64,000 nt of DNA from Caballeronia sp. GAFFF1 (lineage in GTDB: Bacteria; Pseudomonadota; Gammaproteobacteria; Burkholderiales; Burkholderiaceae). The translations under genes were made by a program, and so were the position numbers. Below, piece by piece: positions 34,864 through 43,086 of this stretch (within the stretch, counting starts at the first letter, position 1; each line of letters begins with the position of its first letter). Where the stretch lies: contig NZ_JALQEM010000030.1 of NCBI RefSeq assembly GCF_023630705.1, positions 93,360 to 157,359 of the forward strand. Reading direction: 5' to 3'. The notes beneath the pieces are model-generated. The model was given only the letters and a program-made list of their open reading frames with translations. It had not been told where the DNA came from and searched no databases.

Positions 34864-36639
34864 ATGAATCATCATAAACGCGACTTTTCCGTGAACGACC
34901 GGCTGCTGCGCATCTGCGGGCTCGCGGCGGTGATCGGCGGCATCAGCACGCTTGCGGCGGTCGTGCTGCTCGCGCTCATTCATCTGTTCACGAATCTGTT
35001 CTTCTTCCAGACCTTCTCCATCGAGGACCGCTCGCCCGCGCTCAATACGCTTGGGGCCTGGGTCATCGTGATTCCGGTGATCGGCGGGCTGATCGTCGGA
35101 CTGATGGCGCGCTTCGGCTCCGAGAAGATTCGCGGCCACGGCATTCCCGAAGCGATCGAAGCGATTCTGTTCGGCAAGAGCCGCATGTCGCCGAAAGTGG
35201 CGGTGCTGAAGCCGCTGTCCTCGGGCATCGTGATCGGCAGCGGCGGGCCGTTCGGCGCGGAAGGCCCGATCATCATGACGGGCGGCGCGCTCGGCTCGTT
35301 GATCGCGCAGTGCATCGACGTGACGGCCGCCGAGCGCAAGACGCTGCTCGTGGCGGGCGCGGCGGCGGGCATGACCGCCGTGTTCGGCACGCCGGTCGCG
35401 GCGGTTCTGCTCGCCGTGGAACTGCTGCTCTTCGAATGGCGGCCACGCAGCTTCCTGCCCGTGGCGCTCGCGTGCGCCGTGGCCGGCTTCGCGCGGGCGT
35501 TCGTGTTCGGCACCGGGGCGCTTTTCCCGATGCAAACGCAGCCGCCGCACATGATTTCGCTGCTGTCGTGCCTCGTCGCCGGGCTGTTGTCGGGCGTGCT
35601 CGCGTCGGGTCTGTCGGCGGCGCTCTATAAGCTGGAAGATGCGTTCGCCAAGCTCCCGTTGCACTGGATGTGGTGGCCGGCCATCGGCGGCGTCGTGGTC
35701 GGCATCGGCGGATATCTGGAGCCGCGCGCGCTCGGCGTCGGCTATGACGTGATCGGCGATCTGCTGCATCAGCACATCGCCATTCAGATGGCGCTCGCGA
35801 TTCTGGCCGTAAAAGCGGTGATCTGGGTCGTGGCGCTCGCGTCCGGCACGTCGGGCGGCGTGCTCGCGCCGCTCCTGATGCTCGGCGCGGGCCTCGGCAC
35901 CGTGCTCGGCGCGGTCTTGCCGGGCCACGACACGGCGCTCTGGCCGCTCGTCTGCATGGCCGCGACGCTCGGCGCGACACTCGGCGCGCCGCTCACCGCC
36001 ATCGTCTTCGCGTTCGGCCTCACGCACGACAGCAACGCGCTCCTGCCGCTGCTGGCGGCGACGCTCGTCGCGCACGGCTTCGCCACCGTGGTCATGCGCC
36101 GCTCGATCATGACGGAGAAGATCGCGCGGCGCGGCTATCACATCTATCGCGAATACGGGGTGGACCCGCTGGAGCGTCACCATGTCGATGAAGTGATGAC
36201 GCGCGACGTGAACACCATCGACGCCGCGACGCCGCTCGCTGACGTGCTCGCGCGGCATTTCGGGCCGCAGCAGGCGCACCGGGCGTATCCGGTCGTGCGC
36301 GACGGCGCGCTCGTCGGCATGCTGGATCGCGCGGCATTGGCGGCGCTCGGCGAGGCGTCGCAAGCGGGCGCCGTCACGGTCGGCGAGGCGCTCGCGCAGA
36401 AGAACGAAGCCGCGCCTGCCGTCGCGCTGCCCGGCGAACCGTGTCGTCTGGCTGCCACGCGCCTTGCCGTGCATGACCTGGAACGCCTGCCGGTCGTGGC
36501 GGACAAGGAGTCGATGCGGCTTGTCGGCATCGTCTCGCGCAGCGATCTCGTGAAGCCGGCGCGCGCGCATTTCGACGAAGAGCACCAACGCGAACGCTTC
36601 CGCGGCTTTCGGCGCACTCACGCGTTGCGCAAGCCGTAA
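34864..36639 (+). CDS. CLC-family chloride channel/antiporter with CBS domains (ClcB-like)
   Basis: A protein of 591 residues from ATG 34864, with GGAG upstream. The CLC core covers about 15-440: the GSGGPFGAEGP segment holds the first chloride-binding motif and the gating Glu (GAEGP for the usual GREGP), followed by the GTPVAAVLLAVELLLFEW and SGTSGGVLAP motifs. A C-terminal pair of CBS domains (DEVMTRDVNTIDAATPL and later) should regulate it. It moves chloride or related anions across the inner membrane, perhaps coupled to protons. It is the last gene of the HPP-MarR-CLC operon and is convergent with the glycosyltransferase gene. Confidence 0.88.
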   Translation: MNHHKRDFSVNDRLLRICGLAAVIGGISTLAAVVLLALIHLFTNLFFFQTFSIEDRSPALNTLGAWVIVIPVIGGLIVGLMARFGSEKIRGHGIPEAIEAILFGKSRMSPKVAVLKPLSSGIVIGSGGPFGAEGPIIMTGGALGSLIAQCIDVTAAERKTLLVAGAAAGMTAVFGTPVAAVLLAVELLLFEWRPRSFLPVALACAVAGFARAFVFGTGALFPMQTQPPHMISLLSCLVAGLLSGVLASGLSAALYKLEDAFAKLPLHWMWWPAIGGVVVGIGGYLEPRALGVGYDVIGDLLHQHIAIQMALAILAVKAVIWVVALASGTSGGVLAPLLMLGAGLGTVLGAVLPGHDTALWPLVCMAATLGATLGAPLTAIVFAFGLTHDSNALLPLLAATLVAHGFATVVMRRSIMTEKIARRGYHIYREYGVDPLERHHVDEVMTRDVNTIDAATPLADVLARHFGPQQAHRAYPVVRDGALVGMLDRAALAALGEASQAGAVTVGEALAQKNEAAPAVALPGEPCRLAATRLAVHDLERLPVVADKESMRLVGIVSRSDLVKPARAHFDEEHQRERFRGFRRTHALRKP

Positions 36640-36642
36640 GCG

Positions 36643-37884
36643 TCATTCGACGCGGCAAAAGCGATGCAGGTCCGCGTGCAATTCCGCGAGCGGATGCGAC
36701 CAGTCGCCGAGTTGCTTCTGTCGATAGAGGCGCATGGTCGGATACCACGGCGTGAAGCGGGCGCAGTCGTACCAGCGGCAATCACAGGCCTGCGCAAGCA
36801 GCACCCACACCGGGCGATTCAGCGCGGCGGCGAGATGCGCCGGACCGCTGTCGATCGAAATGATGAGATCGAGCGCCTCGAACGCGCGGCCGGTAGCGCC
36901 GAATGTGTGCAGATACGGCGCCATGTCGACGACGCCGTGCGCCTGCATCAGCGCGCGCTCGGCCTCGCCGGGTTCGCCCACTTGCAGCGAGTAGAAGCGG
37001 CACGACGCATCGGCGAGCAGGCTGGCAAGGTTGCCCGGCTGCATCGAACGATACGGCTCGTGGCGCGCAGTGCTAGCGCTGCGCCAGATCAGGCCGACTT
37101 TCGGGCGCGGGCCGTTTGCGTGCAATAGCGCGCTCGCTTCGGGGGGCAGAGGCTTTGCGGCATCGAGGCCGATCAGCGCTGCCGGATCGGCTTGCGGCGC
37201 GTAGGGCGAAGGCTGATAGCGCGCCCACAAATGGAACACGGAGGCGACGCGGTCGCAGCGTTGCGCTTCCACCGTGCGCACTTCGACCGTCGGAACCGAA
37301 AAGCGCACGCCCTCTCGCGGCCGCACGACATCACGCCAGGAATCGAACATCTCGAAGACCACCTCGCGCGCGCCCTCGCGCAACAGGGCATCGACATAGC
37401 GCGAGAAGAGCACGAAATCGCCAAAGCCCCCTTCGCCGAGCAGAAGAATCGACTTGCCCGCGACCGGCTCGTCCATGCCGAGCATCTTATGCTTGAGCCG
37501 CTCGATCCACGGCCTGTCGCCGCGGAACAAAGTATCGAGGAGCGCCTCCGCGCGGCCGGTATCGCGATTGGCGCGCTGGAGTTCGTGCGCTTCGTGATAT
37601 TTGCCGCGACTCAGCAGCACCATGACCAGCTCTTCGGTGAGCTGATAGTGGAGCACGTCCGACATCGGGTAGTGAAGGCCGCGCTTCAGCCACGCTTCCG
37701 CCTCGGCAAACATGCCGAGATAGTTCATGTCGATGCCCATCTGCCCCGCCCACACGCCGCCGGCATCGGGCTGCGCGGCGATCTCGCGCAGCATGGCTTG
37801 CGCTTCGGGTGCCCGCCGTGCCATGCGCAATGCGCGAACATTGTCGATGGTGACCGCGAGTTGGGCGTCGGATTGGACGTGCAT
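36643..37884 (-). CDS. TPR protein with glycosyltransferase-9-like domain
   Basis: A protein of 413 residues from ATG 37884; a GTG at 37914 is possible but has no ribosome site. The N-terminal 130 residues are TPR-like helices (ARRAPEAQAMLREIAAQPD, FAEAEAWLKRGL). The rest resembles the heptosyltransferase/GT9 fold: GKSILLLGEGGFGDFVLFSRY at its start and the nucleotide-sugar site LIISIDSGPAHLAAALNRPVWVLL near the end. Such proteins probably glycosylate proteins or lipids in the cytosol. Neither donor nor acceptor can be named. Confidence 0.75.
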   Translation of the reverse strand: MHVQSDAQLAVTIDNVRALRMARRAPEAQAMLREIAAQPDAGGVWAGQMGIDMNYLGMFAEAEAWLKRGLHYPMSDVLHYQLTEELVMVLLSRGKYHEAHELQRANRDTGRAEALLDTLFRGDRPWIERLKHKMLGMDEPVAGKSILLLGEGGFGDFVLFSRYVDALLREGAREVVFEMFDSWRDVVRPREGVRFSVPTVEVRTVEAQRCDRVASVFHLWARYQPSPYAPQADPAALIGLDAAKPLPPEASALLHANGPRPKVGLIWRSASTARHEPYRSMQPGNLASLLADASCRFYSLQVGEPGEAERALMQAHGVVDMAPYLHTFGATGRAFEALDLIISIDSGPAHLAAALNRPVWVLLAQACDCRWYDCARFTPWYPTMRLYRQKQLGDWSHPLAELHADLHRFCRVE

Positions 37885-38092
37885 TTTCTGAACGAGAGCG
37901 AAATGACAGCGCACGATGCCAGATCGACCGCTTCTTTGGATGTCATAAAAGGTGGTGACTTAAATGATAGGCATGTCGCGGCCGGAATCGATCAATAAAA
38001 TAGCGCTGCTTGTTTGCAGTTTGCGCATATCAGCCGCGTTGAAAGCCGCGCGGCTATGCGGCCTCGCCCCTGCCTCACCGCTATCACATGTC

Positions 38093-38662
38093 ATGAAATA
38101 TATTCGTCAACGCGTGCCGATAATCGCGGGCACGGCCGCGCTCTTTCTTATCACGCTTGTCGGGAATGAATTACTGTTTCCGCATTCCGAGTACGTGCCC
38201 GGCGCTAACTGGATTTATTTGCCCGCCGGCATGCGCTTGCTCTGTACGCTGCTCTTCGGCGAAGCCGGCGCAATCGGCATGCTGTGCGCCGCCTGGGTCA
38301 GTTGTGTTTTCCTGTATTTTCCCGACGATCCGGTGCGGTCGCTTTTCTACGGCACGATTTCCGCGCTCGCGCCTTATCTCATTTATCTGTTCGCGACCGG
38401 CGCGCTCGGCTTGCGCACGTCGTTATCTAATTTGACGGCGAAGCGACTTCTGCTGCTTATTCTGCTGTATTCGATTGCCAGTCCCGCCCTGCATCAGTTA
38501 TGGCTCGCCATGCATGGCGAAGCCGCGGGCGCGGGCAAGCGCTTCGTGGTCATGGTGGTGGGAGATTTGTCCGGTAGTCTGATCGTGATTTACGCGATCA
38601 AACTGGCGTTATGGGGAATGGTGACACTCCCGCCGTTGCGGCGACGCTTGAGCGACTGGTGA
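38093..38662 (+). CDS. Hypothetical integral membrane protein, MASE1-like
   Basis: A protein of 189 residues from ATG 38093. It has about five hydrophobic helices and no soluble domain. The segment GANWIYLPAGMRLLCTLLFGEAGAIG resembles the start of MASE1 sensor domains, which normally carry a C-terminal kinase or cyclase; none is attached here. The first 43 residues of the longer frame are not credible because they lack a ribosome site. A terminator follows 19 bases after the stop. Function unknown. Confidence 0.7.
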   Translation: MKYIRQRVPIIAGTAALFLITLVGNELLFPHSEYVPGANWIYLPAGMRLLCTLLFGEAGAIGMLCAAWVSCVFLYFPDDPVRSLFYGTISALAPYLIYLFATGALGLRTSLSNLTAKRLLLLILLYSIASPALHQLWLAMHGEAAGAGKRFVVMVVGDLSGSLIVIYAIKLALWGMVTLPPLRRRLSDW

Positions 38663-38680
38663 ACCGGTCGAGGAATGACG

Positions 38681-38714
38681 CCGCCCGGCTTGAATGCCGG
38701 GCGGCGCCTGTTTT
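38681..38714 (+). terminator. Rho-independent terminator of the membrane-protein gene
   Basis: CCGCCCGGC (38681-38689) and GCCGGGCGG (38696-38704) form a perfect 9-bp GC stem with a 6-base loop, followed by CGCCTGTTTT. It is well placed after the stop at 38662. Confidence 0.8.
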
Positions 38715-38806
38715 AACTGCTTCTCATCTCTCTCAGGTTCTCGCGTAGCAATCAGCCATATTCAGCAATTCATTGCCAACTCGATTACTTCGCATCATAG
38801 CATTTG

Positions 38807-38823
38807 CTTATCAGCTTGATAAG
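38807..38823. promoter_or_regulatory. Operator-like palindrome before the winged-helix regulator
   Basis: CTTATCA-GCT-TGATAAG is a perfect 7-3-7 inverted repeat about 85 bp upstream of the regulator ATG (38908), inside an AT-rich promoter stretch. It may be an autoregulatory site of the regulator that follows. Confidence 0.45.
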
Positions 38824-38907
38824 TTTTTTGTGGGCGGAGCGCCCCGCGCAGACAAGTATGATTCAGTGCACTACGATGTCAAATTCCCTGGACGCTGGAG
38901 CAAGCGC

Positions 38908-39267
38908 ATGACAATGACGAAGAAACCGCTCGTCGACGCTTACTTTCGCTTTCTGAATCTCGCGCAGGCCGTGCAGGCGCTGCCTTCGGTGCCGAAGCTC
39001 GACGCGGCCGAGGAGCGCCTTCTCGAAGCGCTGACGGCGGCCTGGCACGCGGGCCGCACGCTGACGGTCACCGAAACAATGGCGCTGTCGGTCGCCGGCG
39101 CGCCCGCCACCGTCCACCGCAAGCTCACGCGCCTCAAACAGCAAGGTCTCGTCACGCTCGATGAAACCGGCGCGGACTTGCGCACGAAATCGGTAGTGCC
39201 GACCGCCAAGGCGCTCGCCTACTTCGAAAAGCTCGCCGCGTGTCTGGAGGAAGCAAGAAAGAAGTAG
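38908..39267 (+). CDS. Small winged-helix (MarR-like) regulator
   Basis: A protein of 119 residues from ATG 38908, with GGAG 7 bases upstream. The core is a winged helix (TVTETMALSVAGAPATVHRKLTRLKQQGLVTL, with the wing around ETGADLRTKSVVPT). The region before it is too short for a full MarR dimerisation helix pair. It has no obvious cofactor site. The gene is followed by a Tat-exported aldo/keto reductase, which could be a target. Confidence 0.75.
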   Translation: MTMTKKPLVDAYFRFLNLAQAVQALPSVPKLDAAEERLLEALTAAWHAGRTLTVTETMALSVAGAPATVHRKLTRLKQQGLVTLDETGADLRTKSVVPTAKALAYFEKLAACLEEARKK

Positions 39268-39332
39268 CGCGCGGGTCGGCGCCGCGCGGTTTATTCTGTG
39301 GCTCCTGCACCACGAAAGCGGGAGTCGGAGTC

Positions 39333-40271
39333 ATGAAGCCTCTCAACACGCGGCGCTCGCCCGGCCGGCGCGATTTTTTGCGCGCGACTGCGGCTGCCGC
39401 GCTTGCCGTGCCCGCTGCTGCCGCATTCGCCACGGACGCGGCCATCGAGCCCATTCACAAGCGCCCGATTCCCTCGACCGGCGAAGCGTTGCCGGTCGTC
39501 GGATGCGGCACCTGGCGCACGTTCGATGTCGGCAATGACGCCGCCCGCCGCCGCGAACTCGCCGACGTGCTGCGCGTGCTGTTCGCGGCCAGCGGATCGG
39601 TTATCGATTCCTCTCCGATGTACGGCACCTCCGAAGCCGTCGCCGGCGCGCTGCTCACCGAACTGCACGCGCGCGACAAGGCGTTCATCGCCACTAAGGT
39701 CTGGACCGAAGGCCGCGAGGAAGGCATCGCGCAAATGGAGCAGTCGATGCAGCGCCTCGCCGCGCCTCGCATCGACCTGATGCAGATCCACAATCTCCTC
39801 GACTGGCGCACGCAGCTAGCCACCCTGCGCGACTGGAAAGCCGCCGGGCGCGTGCGCTATATCGGCATCACGCACTACACGTCGGGCGCGTTCCCACAGG
39901 TCGAAGCCGTGTTGCGCGCCGAGCGCGTCGACTTCGTGCAGATCAATTACGCCGCCAACGACCGTGACGCCGAAGCGCGCTTGCTGCCGCTCGCGGCGGA
40001 CCGCGGCGTCGCGGTGATCGTCAATCAGCCGTTCGGCGGCGGGTCGCTGCTCGCCGAACTGCGCGGCAAGCCGCTGCCGGCTTCCGCGGCCGAACTGGGC
40101 TGCGCGAGCTGGGCACAGCTTCTGCTGAAATTCGTGCTGGGCAATCCGGCGGTCACGTGCGTCATTCCGGGCACGGGCCGCCGCGAGTACATGATCGACA
40201 ACGTTCGCGCGGGCATCGGCGTCTATCCGGATGCGGCGTTGAGACGGCGAATTCAGGAAGCCGTCGCGTGA
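39333..40271 (+). CDS. Tat-exported aldo/keto reductase
   Basis: A protein of 312 residues from ATG 39333, with GGAG just upstream. The N-terminus is a Tat signal (RRDFLRATAAAALAVPAAAA). The aldo/keto reductase barrel follows, with Asp and Tyr of the tetrad in VIDSSPMYGTSE, Lys in FIATKVW and His in LMQIHNLLDW; the C-terminal VTCVIPGTGRREYM is the cofactor-phosphate region. Export by Tat implies folding with bound NADP before export, which is rare but known in this family. The substrate is unknown. Confidence 0.85.
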   Translation: MKPLNTRRSPGRRDFLRATAAAALAVPAAAAFATDAAIEPIHKRPIPSTGEALPVVGCGTWRTFDVGNDAARRRELADVLRVLFAASGSVIDSSPMYGTSEAVAGALLTELHARDKAFIATKVWTEGREEGIAQMEQSMQRLAAPRIDLMQIHNLLDWRTQLATLRDWKAAGRVRYIGITHYTSGAFPQVEAVLRAERVDFVQINYAANDRDAEARLLPLAADRGVAVIVNQPFGGGSLLAELRGKPLPASAAELGCASWAQLLLKFVLGNPAVTCVIPGTGRREYMIDNVRAGIGVYPDAALRRRIQEAVA

Positions 40272-40295
40272 CGTTCAATGGGAGAAAGACAATCG

Positions 40296-40718
40296 ATGGG
40301 CGATCCGTTCAACCTGCAACGCTTCGTGAATGCGCAGGAAAGCGTCATCGATGAAGCGCGCGCCGAGCTGTCGGCCGGCCGCAAACGCACGCACTGGATG
40401 TGGTTCGTGTTTCCGCAGATCGCCGGCCTCGGGCACAGCCCGATGGCGCAGCGTTACGCAATTCAGTCGCTTGCCGAGGCGCAGGCTTATCTCGCGCATC
40501 CGGTGCTGGGCGCGCGGCTCGTCGAGCTGACGCGCATCGTCAATGGCGTCGAAGGGCGCAGCGTCGAGGACATTTTCGGCTATCCGGACCACATGAAATT
40601 CCATTCGTCGATGACGCTTTTCGCGCGCGCCGCGCCCGACGAGCCGATCTTCGACGAAACGCTGCGCCGTCATTTCGACGGCCAGCCGGACGAAGCGACG
40701 CTCATGCGCCTGCGCTGA
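40296..40718 (+). CDS. DUF1810 family protein
   Basis: A protein of 140 residues from ATG 40296, with GGGAG about 11 bases before it; an in-frame ATG at 40278 is possible. The family signature is clear: DPFNLQRFVNAQ at the start, THWMWFVFPQIAGLGHSPMAQRYAI in the middle, IFGYPDHMKFHSSMTLF near the end. It is a soluble single-domain protein with no known activity. It may share a promoter with the preceding aldo/keto reductase gene. Confidence 0.85.
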   Translation: MGDPFNLQRFVNAQESVIDEARAELSAGRKRTHWMWFVFPQIAGLGHSPMAQRYAIQSLAEAQAYLAHPVLGARLVELTRIVNGVEGRSVEDIFGYPDHMKFHSSMTLFARAAPDEPIFDETLRRHFDGQPDEATLMRLR

Positions 40719-40777
40719 TTTCGGGCGACGGGCATGGCCGTTGCAGCTTGCGCATGTCTACTTCAACGGAGCCTGAC

Positions 40778-40993
40778 ATGAGCCGATCGCTGAAAGTCCA
40801 CGACCACGTGAGCTGGAATACGCCGCAGGGCGAAACCACCGGCCGCGTGGTGCGCGTCATTTCCGAGCGCACCACGCTCGACGGTCACACGGTCAACGCG
40901 TCGAAAGACGATCCCCACTACGAAGTCGAAAGCGACAAGAGCGGCAAGCGCGCGGTCCATAAAGGCAACGCGCTCAAGCACATATCGCACTGA
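40778..40993 (+). CDS. DUF2945 / HVA1-type small protein
   Basis: A protein of 71 residues from ATG 40778, with GGAG 8 bases upstream; an ATG at 40754 is also in frame. The sequence (VHDHVSWNTPQGETTGRVVRVISE, DPHYEVESDKSGKRAVHKGNALK) is that of the DUF2945/hypervirulence-associated TUDOR-like family. The role is unknown. It is too short for more annotation. Confidence 0.82.
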   Translation: MSRSLKVHDHVSWNTPQGETTGRVVRVISERTTLDGHTVNASKDDPHYEVESDKSGKRAVHKGNALKHISH

Positions 40994-41121
40994 GTGGGGA
41001 AAGAAAGAAAAGGAGCGGCGACGCGGTTCATGCAAAAGCCCCGGTAAACGGTCAAACTGCTACCGCGCCGTTATTGCGCCTTTTCGCAGAACCGTCTTGC
41101 CAAATCTTTTGAGGAATAGAT

Positions 41122-41559
41122 ATGAACTTGAAACTCGTGGCATCGCTCTTCGCTTCGTCGGCCATCGGCCTTGCTTCCACGTCTTCATTCGCGCAGGTCG
41201 CGGGCGCGCAGCCGCTCGGCGTGTCCGTCCAGGTCTCGACCGCGATCATCGACGGATGGAGCGTCAAAAAGTCGATTCTGAACAAGCCCGTCGTCAATGA
41301 CGAAGGCGCGCGCGTCGGCGTGATCCACGACATCATCATCGCACCCGACCATTCGGTCTCGTTCGCGATTATCGCGGCCAATCAGTTCCTCGGCGTGTCG
41401 CACCACGACGTGGCGATTCCGATCGAACAGTTCGACGTGAAGAGCGGCAAGCTCGTGCTGCCGGGCGCGACCAAGGACGCCATCAAGGCGCTGCCCGAAT
41501 TCCAGTACTCGAAGGTGAAGTCCGCGCCGGCGCCGCGCGCCGACTCCGAACACCACTGA
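41122..41559 (+). CDS. Exported PRC-barrel domain protein
   Basis: A protein of 145 residues. A signal peptide covers residues 1-24 (STSSFAQ). The mature part is a single PRC-barrel (VNDEGARVGVIHDIIIAPDHSVSFAIIAA, HHDVAIPIEQFDV). Such exported PRC-barrel proteins are common in Burkholderia and have no assigned function. It is followed by a strong hairpin. Confidence 0.8.
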   Translation: MNLKLVASLFASSAIGLASTSSFAQVAGAQPLGVSVQVSTAIIDGWSVKKSILNKPVVNDEGARVGVIHDIIIAPDHSVSFAIIAANQFLGVSHHDVAIPIEQFDVKSGKLVLPGATKDAIKALPEFQYSKVKSAPAPRADSEHH

Positions 41560-41573
41560 CCTGGCAATTGATT

Positions 41574-41601
41574 GATGCAGCGGCGCGGCCGCCGCTGCAT
41601 C
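41574..41601 (+). terminator. Terminator-like hairpin after the PRC-barrel gene
   Basis: GATGCAGCGGC (41574-41584) and GCCGCTGCATC (41591-41601) form a perfect 11-bp stem with a 6-base loop, followed by CCTCTTA. There is only a weak T-tract, but it is 15 bases after the stop and separates two unrelated genes. Confidence 0.6.
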
Positions 41602-41625
41602 CCTCTTACGTTCGACGGAACTCCT

Positions 41626-42609
41626 ATGTTCAACGCGCTGCTGCTCGACAAACAGGACGACCGCACGGTTGCGTCCATTCAGTCAATCGACGAGTCGCGT
41701 TTGCCGCAGGGCGACGTGCTCGTGCGCATCGAATATTCGACACTCAATTACAAGGATGCGCTCGCGATCACGGGCAAAGGGCCGGTCGTGCGGACCTTTC
41801 CGATGGTGCCCGGCATCGACTTCGCGGGCGTCGTCGAGGAGAGCACGCACGCGGACTACAAGCCGGGCGACCTCGTCGTGATGAACGGCTGGGGCGCGGG
41901 CGAAACGCACTGGGGCGGTCTCGCGCAGAAGGCGCGCGTGCCGGCCGGGCATCTGATTCCGCTCCCTGCGGGCATCACGACGCGCCAGGCGATGGCCGTC
42001 GGCACGGCCGGCTATACGGCGATGCTCTGCGTGCAGGCTTTGGAGCAGCACGGCGTCGCGCCCGGCGACGGCGACGTGCTCGTGACCGGCGCGAACGGCG
42101 GCGTCGGCAGTTTCGCGGTGGCGATTCTCGCCAAGCGCGGCTATCGCGTAATGGCATCGACGGGCCGGCCGGAGGAAGCGGCGCGGCTTCGCGAACTCGG
42201 CGCGGCGGATATTGTCGACAGGCAGACGTTATCCGCGCCGGGCAAGCCGCTGCAGAAAGAGCGGTTCGCCGCGGCGGTGGATTGCGTCGGCAGCCACACG
42301 CTCGCCAACGTCTGCGCGAGCTTGCGGTACGGCGGCGCGGTCGCGGCGTGCGGGCTCGCTCAGGGCATGGATTTTCCGGCGACGGTCGCGCCGTTCATTT
42401 TGCGCGGCGTCGCGCTGCTCGGCGTCGATAGCGTCTATGTGCCGCGGGAGCGGCGCATCGCGGCGTGGAACGCGATTGCTGCGGACGTGCCCGTCGAGAC
42501 GATCGAGCGCGTCGCGAGCACCATTCCCCTCGCCGATGCGCCGGACAGCGCGGCGAGCCTGCTGCGCGGCGAGATCAAAGGGCGCGTGATCGTGGATGTG
42601 AATGCATGA
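41626..42609 (+). CDS. acuI: YhdH/AcuI-family quinone oxidoreductase (acryloyl-CoA reductase type)
   Basis: A protein of 327 residues from ATG 41626. It is a zinc-free medium-chain dehydrogenase with hallmarks of the YhdH/AcuI branch: LNYKDALAITGKGPVVRTFPMVPGIDFAG, then GWGAGETHWGGLAQKA, and the nucleotide site VTGANGGVGSFAV. Members reduce acryloyl-CoA to propionyl-CoA with NADPH, which detoxifies acrylate. The family is sure; the physiological substrate is inferred from relatives. Confidence 0.85.
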   Translation: MFNALLLDKQDDRTVASIQSIDESRLPQGDVLVRIEYSTLNYKDALAITGKGPVVRTFPMVPGIDFAGVVEESTHADYKPGDLVVMNGWGAGETHWGGLAQKARVPAGHLIPLPAGITTRQAMAVGTAGYTAMLCVQALEQHGVAPGDGDVLVTGANGGVGSFAVAILAKRGYRVMASTGRPEEAARLRELGAADIVDRQTLSAPGKPLQKERFAAAVDCVGSHTLANVCASLRYGGAVAACGLAQGMDFPATVAPFILRGVALLGVDSVYVPRERRIAAWNAIAADVPVETIERVASTIPLADAPDSAASLLRGEIKGRVIVDVNA

Positions 42610-43086
42610 ACGCGGCGGGGGCGCAGACGGTGAGTTTCGTCGGTTAGCACCTCCTGACCATCCAACGTTTCGAGCCCGATTGCACGCGCGTCAATGCACC
42701 CGGAGTCTGCCGCGTGGCGAAACCAGAGGCGCGTGAGCGTCGATTGGCAGGGCGTGCGTGCGGCGCGGCGTGACTTGCAATCCGTGCTGCCGACGCGCCG
42801 TCGCCGTCAACATCTCGCTCGCCGACGCGCTGAATGCGCACGAGCGAGCTTCGCGACGAGTTAAAGGGTGCGTCTTCGTCGTTGCGAACGTGGAGCGCGG
42901 CGTGGCGTGGACTGCCATGCGCGTCACCGATTGGCGCTTCGCATGGCGCGCGTCGCCGCGAGCACGATTCACCCGCCGACGCGCCGGAAACGCCCTATGT
43001 CTGCTTCGCGGCGAGACCCGCCGGCGCGCGATCGTGCATGCGAACGCGAAGCACAGCACAGCGACTTGCCACGCGTCGCTTCGCGT
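42610..43086. other. Gene-free, GC-rich intergenic region
   Basis: These 477 bases lie between the YhdH-type gene and the end of the chemoreceptor gene. Several frames are open on both strands, but all are Arg/Ala/Thr-rich, lack ribosome sites and read as composition noise. I see no RNA gene, repeat or mobile element. Confidence 0.4.

Noticed and set aside
34636..36621. 661-residue minus-strand frame opposite the CLC channel gene
   Set aside because: The composition (Arg, His, Glu, Ala runs) is that of an antisense shadow, and the plus strand has a clear CLC protein.
42610..43086. Possible small genes on both strands after the YhdH-type gene
   Set aside because: All frames are short, Arg/Thr/Ala-rich, without ribosome sites or recognisable sequence.
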